Part shown: in pieces, positions 60,658 through 64,000 of the stretch
Position numbering within the stretch: position 1 is the stretch's first letter
Layout: every line of letters starts with the position of its first letter
Assembly: GCA_965222315.1 (NCBI GenBank)
Contig: OZ244951.1
Coordinates: 2,232,001-2,296,000 of the forward strand
Origin: JACKII01 sp965222315
GTDB lineage: Bacteria; Pseudomonadota; Alphaproteobacteria; Bin95
Direction: 5' to 3'
Length of the DNA: 64,000 nucleotides
Position numbers and translations under genes: made by a program
The notes under the pieces: model-generated
Database searches by the model: none
What the model saw: the letters and a program-made list of their open reading frames with translations, nothing else
What the model was told of the DNA's origin: nothing

Positions 60658-60731
60658 TGCGGGATCCCTGAAAATTGGGAGAATTATTCAGTCATATAGT
60701 CCCGGCGCCACGATGTGCAATGCTTCAGTCC

Positions 60732-62291
60732 CTAAGACCTTCGTCCGTAGCCTCCGCCGCCCGGCGTGCGGATGGTAATGGTCTGGCCTTTGCTAAGCAT
60801 ATGATCTGCGCGGACGTCCGTCGCTTTCCCGTCGACCAGTACCTCACCGAGTGCGCCGGGCTCGCCGCCTTCCAGGCCCATGGCCGGGTAGGTCAGGCGC
60901 TCCGCCATGAAGATCACGCCAATGGGGGTGTCGCTTTCGCTCTCGAAGGTTACTTCCTGGCCGTCGCCGCCGGGATGGACGCCATCGCCGCCAGTGCCTT
61001 CGCGCAGCGCCTTGTTATGGACATAGAGCGGCGTGTTCCGTTCCACCAGTTCAACCGGGACGTTGGAAATGTTGGAGGGCCAGGAGTAGCAGCTTTCGCC
61101 CTGCTTGGTCGGCAGCGCGCCCATGCCGCCGTTGAAGAACAGCGTGTTGGCGTAAGTGCGGCCGCTTTTGTCCACGCCGGTTTGGATGATGCTCCACAGT
61201 GGCGAGCCGCAGGCGGCCATAACCTTCTCCGGCAGCACGGGGGCGAGCGCCTGGAAGACCAGGGTCGGCAGGTAGTGGCCGGTTGCCATGCGCCCGCCGA
61301 CGCTGACCGGGCGTTTCGGATTCACGATGGTGCCTTCGGGTGCGAACACCTCCATGCAGCGGAAAATGCCGTCATTGTTGGGCACGTCCGGCAACAGCGC
61401 GCATTTCAGCGCGTAGGAGACCATGGCGAAAGTGTAGGTCATGGTGCAGTTGATGGCACGCGGGATCTGCTCTGACGTGCCGGTGAAGTCAACGTGGATA
61501 CGCTCGCCTTCCACCGTGATGGCAATCTGATAATGCAGCGGCACGCCGCCAAAGCCATCGGTCTTGAAGGTGGCCTCGTAGCGGCCGTCCGGCACTTCGG
61601 CCATGGCGGCGCGCATGGCGCGTTCGCTGCGGCCCTGGATTTCCTCGCCGAATGCGGTCAGGTCCGGCAGGGCGTATTCCTCCATCAGCTCGGTGACGCG
61701 CGTCTCGATCAGGTTCAGGCCGGTGACCTGGGCCCAGAGGTCACCCTCGGTCTGGTCCGGCGTGCGCACCTGGGCGCGGAACAGCTTGATGAGCGTGTGA
61801 TCGACCTCACCCTGGTCGAGCAGTTTCATGGCCGGGATTTGGAAGCCTTCCTCGAACACCTCCTTTGGTACGACCGAGCGGACCTTGCCGCCAATGTCGG
61901 GCGCATGGGCGGTGGAGGCGGCAAAGGCGGCGAGCTTGCCGTCCTTGAAGATGGGCTTGGCGACGGTGACGTCGTTCAGGTGCCCGGTCGCGACCCAGGG
62001 ATCGTTGCAGATATAGATGTCGCCGGGGCTCATGTTCTCCGGGCCGATGGTCTGGAGGAAGTGCTGGACGGTGACGGGGAGGCATGCGTTGAAGCTGGGA
62101 ATGCTCTCTGTGTTCTGGACGAGGGAGTGGCCGTCCGCGTCGGTTACGACGCAGGCGAAGTCGTTGCTCTCGTTCACCAGGGTGGAGAAGCTGGTGCGCT
62201 GGATGGTCTTGGCGGCCTCGTCGGCGGCAGAGATCATGCGCCGCCAGATGACTTCCAGCGTGACGGCGTCGAAGGGGGCGGTGGTGGTCAT
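60732..62291 (-). CDS. hyuB: Hydantoinase/oxoprolinase subunit B (second locus)
   Basis: A 519-residue HyuB. The proper start is ATG 62291 (MTTTAPFDAVTLEVIWRRM); the longer frame adds 68 unlikely codons. NESNDFACVVTDADGHSL, NDPWVATGHLNDVTVAKP, HVDFTGTSEQIPRAINCTMTY and the end RTPGGGGYG identify the family. Sequence is clearly different from the HyuB at 41.7 kb, so this is a second, specialised system. It follows the small gene at 62366-62683 and the truncated hyuA. Confidence 0.9.
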   Translation of the reverse strand: MTTTAPFDAVTLEVIWRRMISAADEAAKTIQRTSFSTLVNESNDFACVVTDADGHSLVQNTESIPSFNACLPVTVQHFLQTIGPENMSPGDIYICNDPWVATGHLNDVTVAKPIFKDGKLAAFAASTAHAPDIGGKVRSVVPKEVFEEGFQIPAMKLLDQGEVDHTLIKLFRAQVRTPDQTEGDLWAQVTGLNLIETRVTELMEEYALPDLTAFGEEIQGRSERAMRAAMAEVPDGRYEATFKTDGFGGVPLHYQIAITVEGERIHVDFTGTSEQIPRAINCTMTYTFAMVSYALKCALLPDVPNNDGIFRCMEVFAPEGTIVNPKRPVSVGGRMATGHYLPTLVFQALAPVLPEKVMAACGSPLWSIIQTGVDKSGRTYANTLFFNGGMGALPTKQGESCYSWPSNISNVPVELVERNTPLYVHNKALREGTGGDGVHPGGDGQEVTFESESDTPIGVIFMAERLTYPAMGLEGGEPGALGEVLVDGKATDVRADHMLSKGQTITIRTPGGGGYGRRS

Positions 62292-62365
62292 GGGATTTAT
62301 ATCTTCGTCATTGTTAGGGGCGTAAGAGCAGGGCGGCGGCGCACTGTGGCCACTATAGATAATTG

Positions 62366-62683
62366 CTAGTGGCAATTGTCCTGCGGTGGCGACCACAAGT
62401 CCTTGTCGGATTTGATTGCAGTTACAACGTCTAAAGCGCGTTTGTGCATACCAGGGGCTGAGCTTAACCCCATGTGATCCGTCTCGATTTTGCAAAGATA
62501 GTCTGCCACGACTTGGTCGGGCACGCCTCGCCGCAATTGACCCGCAGCCTGAATCAGATAGCCATCATATTCATCCGTAAACGCCTTTTTTTCCCAAGCG
62601 TCGCCTTCTTCAAGCAAACCAAGTGGATCCCATAGCGTCCAACCTATGTCCCGCAGGCGAGAAAGACGCAGTTTGGGACGCAT
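62366..62683 (-). CDS. Small DUF1871-like protein between hyuA and hyuB
   Basis: A 105-residue soluble protein. Its ATG (62683) overlaps the hyuA stop (TGATG), so it is translated together with hyuA. Features: WTLWDPLGL near residue 17, DEYDGYLIQ near 38 and DYLCKIETDHMGL near 62, a pattern I recall from DUF1871-type small proteins of unknown role. The 106th codon (GTG 62686) is an alternative start. It interrupts the usual direct hyuA-hyuB junction and is separated from hyuB by 74 bases. Confidence 0.72.
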   Translation of the reverse strand: MRPKLRLSRLRDIGWTLWDPLGLLEEGDAWEKKAFTDEYDGYLIQAAGQLRRGVPDQVVADYLCKIETDHMGLSSAPGMHKRALDVVTAIKSDKDLWSPPQDNCH

Positions 62684-64000
62684 CACAAGTCCACCACGAT
62701 GTTGCCGTCGTCGGCCACCTGCGCCTTGCCGCTCGGGCCGACGATGAGGGTGCTGGCGGCTTCCTCGATGACGGCGGGGCCGGCGAAGGTGAAGCCGGAT
62801 GGCAGGTCGGCGCGGTCGTAGACGGGCGTCTCGACATAGCCGGAAGCCTCCGGGAAATAGATCCGGCGATGAGCACTTGGTTGCGGCTCGCCCTGGGCGG
62901 CAACGGCGGCGCGGGGTCGCTCACCCGGCACTTCGACCGAAACGGCGGTGCGGATGTTAATGATCTCCACCGGCACGGCGGGTGGCGTGCGCGTGAATTT
63001 GGCGATGTAGGCGGCCTCGAACGCGGCGATCAGCGCGGGCTTGGAGGCTTCGCTGTAGGGGCCTGCGGGGAGCGACACCACCACTTCGAACGCCTGCCCG
63101 ACATAGCGCACGTCCGCCAGCCGCTCAATCCGGGCGGCGGCGGGGTCGAGGCCGGTGCCGGCGATTAAGTCCCGCGCCTCCTCTTCCAACCCGGCGAAGC
63201 GGGCCTCGAACGCGGGCCAGTCCAGCGAGTCCAATTCAGCTACGACCGAAGCGACCCGGTCCACCCGCGCCGGTGCGATCAGCAGGCCGACGGCGCTCGC
63301 CACGCCCGCCGCGGGCGGCACGATCAGGCGCTTGCAGCCGAGCTTCTGCGCGACGTGATAGCCGTGCAGCGGACCGCCGCCGCCGGTCGTCAACAGCGCG
63401 TAGCGGCGGGGGTCCTTGCCGCGTTCGGCGATGTGGACACGGGCGGCACCGGCCATGGCCTCGTTTGCAATATCGTGGATGCCCCAGGCGGCTTGTTCGG
63501 TGGAAAGCCCGGCCTGCGCGGCCAGGCGGGCGACAGCGGAGCGGGCCGCTTCCTTGTCGATCTGCATGGACCCGCCTGCGAAAAAGGCCGGGTTCAGGTA
63601 GCCTAGCAGGAAGTTGGCGTCGGTGACGGTGGCGTGCTCCCCTCCCCGGCCATAGCATGCGGGGCCGGGTTCGGAACCGGCGCTATCCGGACCGACCTGC
63701 AACAGGCCCAGCGCGTTCAACCGGGCGATGGAGCCGCCGCCCGCGCCGATCTCGATCAGTTCAATGGTGGAAATCTTGATCGGCAGGCCGGAGCCGTGGG
63801 CGAAACGCTTCTGGCGGGCTGCCTCGAAGTCGTAGGAGATCAGCGGCTGGCCGTCGTCCACGAGGCTGAGTTTCGCCGTTGTACCGCCCATGTCGAAGGC
63901 GAGCACGTGGCCGCCGCCGTCATGCTCGCCAAACCAGGCTCCTGCCAGCGCGCCCGCAGCCGGACCGCTTTCCAGGAGCGCGACGGGCGCCTGCTTCGCC
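62683..64000 (-). CDS. hyuA: Hydantoinase/oxoprolinase subunit A (N-terminus beyond window)
   Basis: The C-terminal 438 residues of a HyuA, running off the right edge; the visible sequence includes LLESGPAAGALAGAWFGEH and AFDMGGTTAKLSLV (phosphate-binding loop), the duplication-type GGGPLHGYHVAQKLGCKRLIVPPAAG and the C-terminal RIYFPEASGYVETPVYDR. Frame continuity upstream of 63906 was checked; the GTG at 63906 is an internal codon, not a start. Its stop is coupled to the small gene at 62683. Confidence 0.9.
   Translation of the reverse strand, partial: AKQAPVALLESGPAAGALAGAWFGEHDGGGHVLAFDMGGTTAKLSLVDDGQPLISYDFEAARQKRFAHGSGLPIKISTIELIEIGAGGGSIARLNALGLLQVGPDSAGSEPGPACYGRGGEHATVTDANFLLGYLNPAFFAGGSMQIDKEAARSAVARLAAQAGLSTEQAAWGIHDIANEAMAGAARVHIAERGKDPRRYALLTTGGGGPLHGYHVAQKLGCKRLIVPPAAGVASAVGLLIAPARVDRVASVVAELDSLDWPAFEARFAGLEEEARDLIAGTGLDPAAARIERLADVRYVGQAFEVVVSLPAGPYSEASKPALIAAFEAAYIAKFTRTPPAVPVEIINIRTAVSVEVPGERPRAAVAAQGEPQPSAHRRIYFPEASGYVETPVYDRADLPSGFTFAGPAVIEEAASTLIVGPSGKAQVADDGNIVVDL

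Noticed and set aside
1..64000. CRISPR arrays, tRNA or rRNA genes, transposases, prophage genes
   Set aside because: No regularly spaced repeats, cloverleaf-like intergenic sequences, rRNA signatures or transposase/integrase motifs were seen by reading, though short or divergent RNA genes could be missed without a search tool.

Overview
The window is high-GC, gene-dense bacterial DNA that most resembles an alphaproteobacterium of the Rhodospirillales type. The indications are hemC-hemD/mitofilin-hemY order, a ComEC-gltX-gltA neighbourhood, SURF1 lying near thrC, and many acyl-CoA dehydrogenase, luciferase-like, amidohydrolase and hydantoinase genes typical of heterotrophic marine or soil members. 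No phage, transposase, CRISPR array, rRNA or tRNA gene was seen.

Layout. 1-5.2 kb is a minus-strand run: a DUF3047 fragment at the edge, a SOUL lipoprotein, a TauE/SafE permease, a hydrolase, a VOC protein and an acyl-CoA-dehydrogenase-like flavoprotein. 5.4-11.2 kb (plus) holds redox genes: a diheme cytochrome c, a two-gene UGSC module whose second gene is read through an in-frame UGA (probable selenocysteine, with a SECIS-like hairpin just downstream), and a 992-residue six-heme cytochrome. 11.2-16.0 kb (minus) is the tetrapyrrole operon hemC, a continuous hemD-mitofilin frame, hemY and a hotdog thioesterase. 16-22.6 kb carries tsaD, comEC, gltX and gltA, and 22.7-24.3 kb a gamma-glutamyltransferase.

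24.4-27.7 kb starts from a strong promoter and encodes two small membrane proteins, a sulfotransferase and a membrane-anchored arylsulfotransferase-like protein, a candidate sulfation module of unknown product. 27.7-34.4 kb has an acyl-CoA dehydrogenase, two luciferase-like oxidoreductases and a secreted RTX repeat protein. 35-39.6 kb has an entericidin-type peptide found only by reading the DNA, a PEP mutase-like lyase, a reduced cobalt-type nitrile hydratase with a His-rich alpha subunit, an MlaC-like protein and an AhpD-like protein. 39.6-44.6 kb is a hydantoinase operon (hyuA, hyuB, cyclic amidohydrolase) placed directly before metG-tatD.

47.2-60.7 kb is one long minus-strand run: RND adaptor and pump, nucleotide cyclase, SDR, SURF1, then a catabolic block (PhyH dioxygenase, M32 carboxypeptidase, cupin, SDR, esterase), then thrC. 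A second hyuA/hyuB pair, interrupted by a small coupled gene, fills 60.7-64.0 kb and runs off the right edge.

Two copies of a roughly 97-bp palindromic, MITE-like repeat (29.5 and 53.4 kb) and a separate inverted-repeat pair inside the UGSC operon are the main non-coding structures. The most interesting signal is the probable selenoprotein at 7572-8093, which ordinary gene calling would split or truncate.
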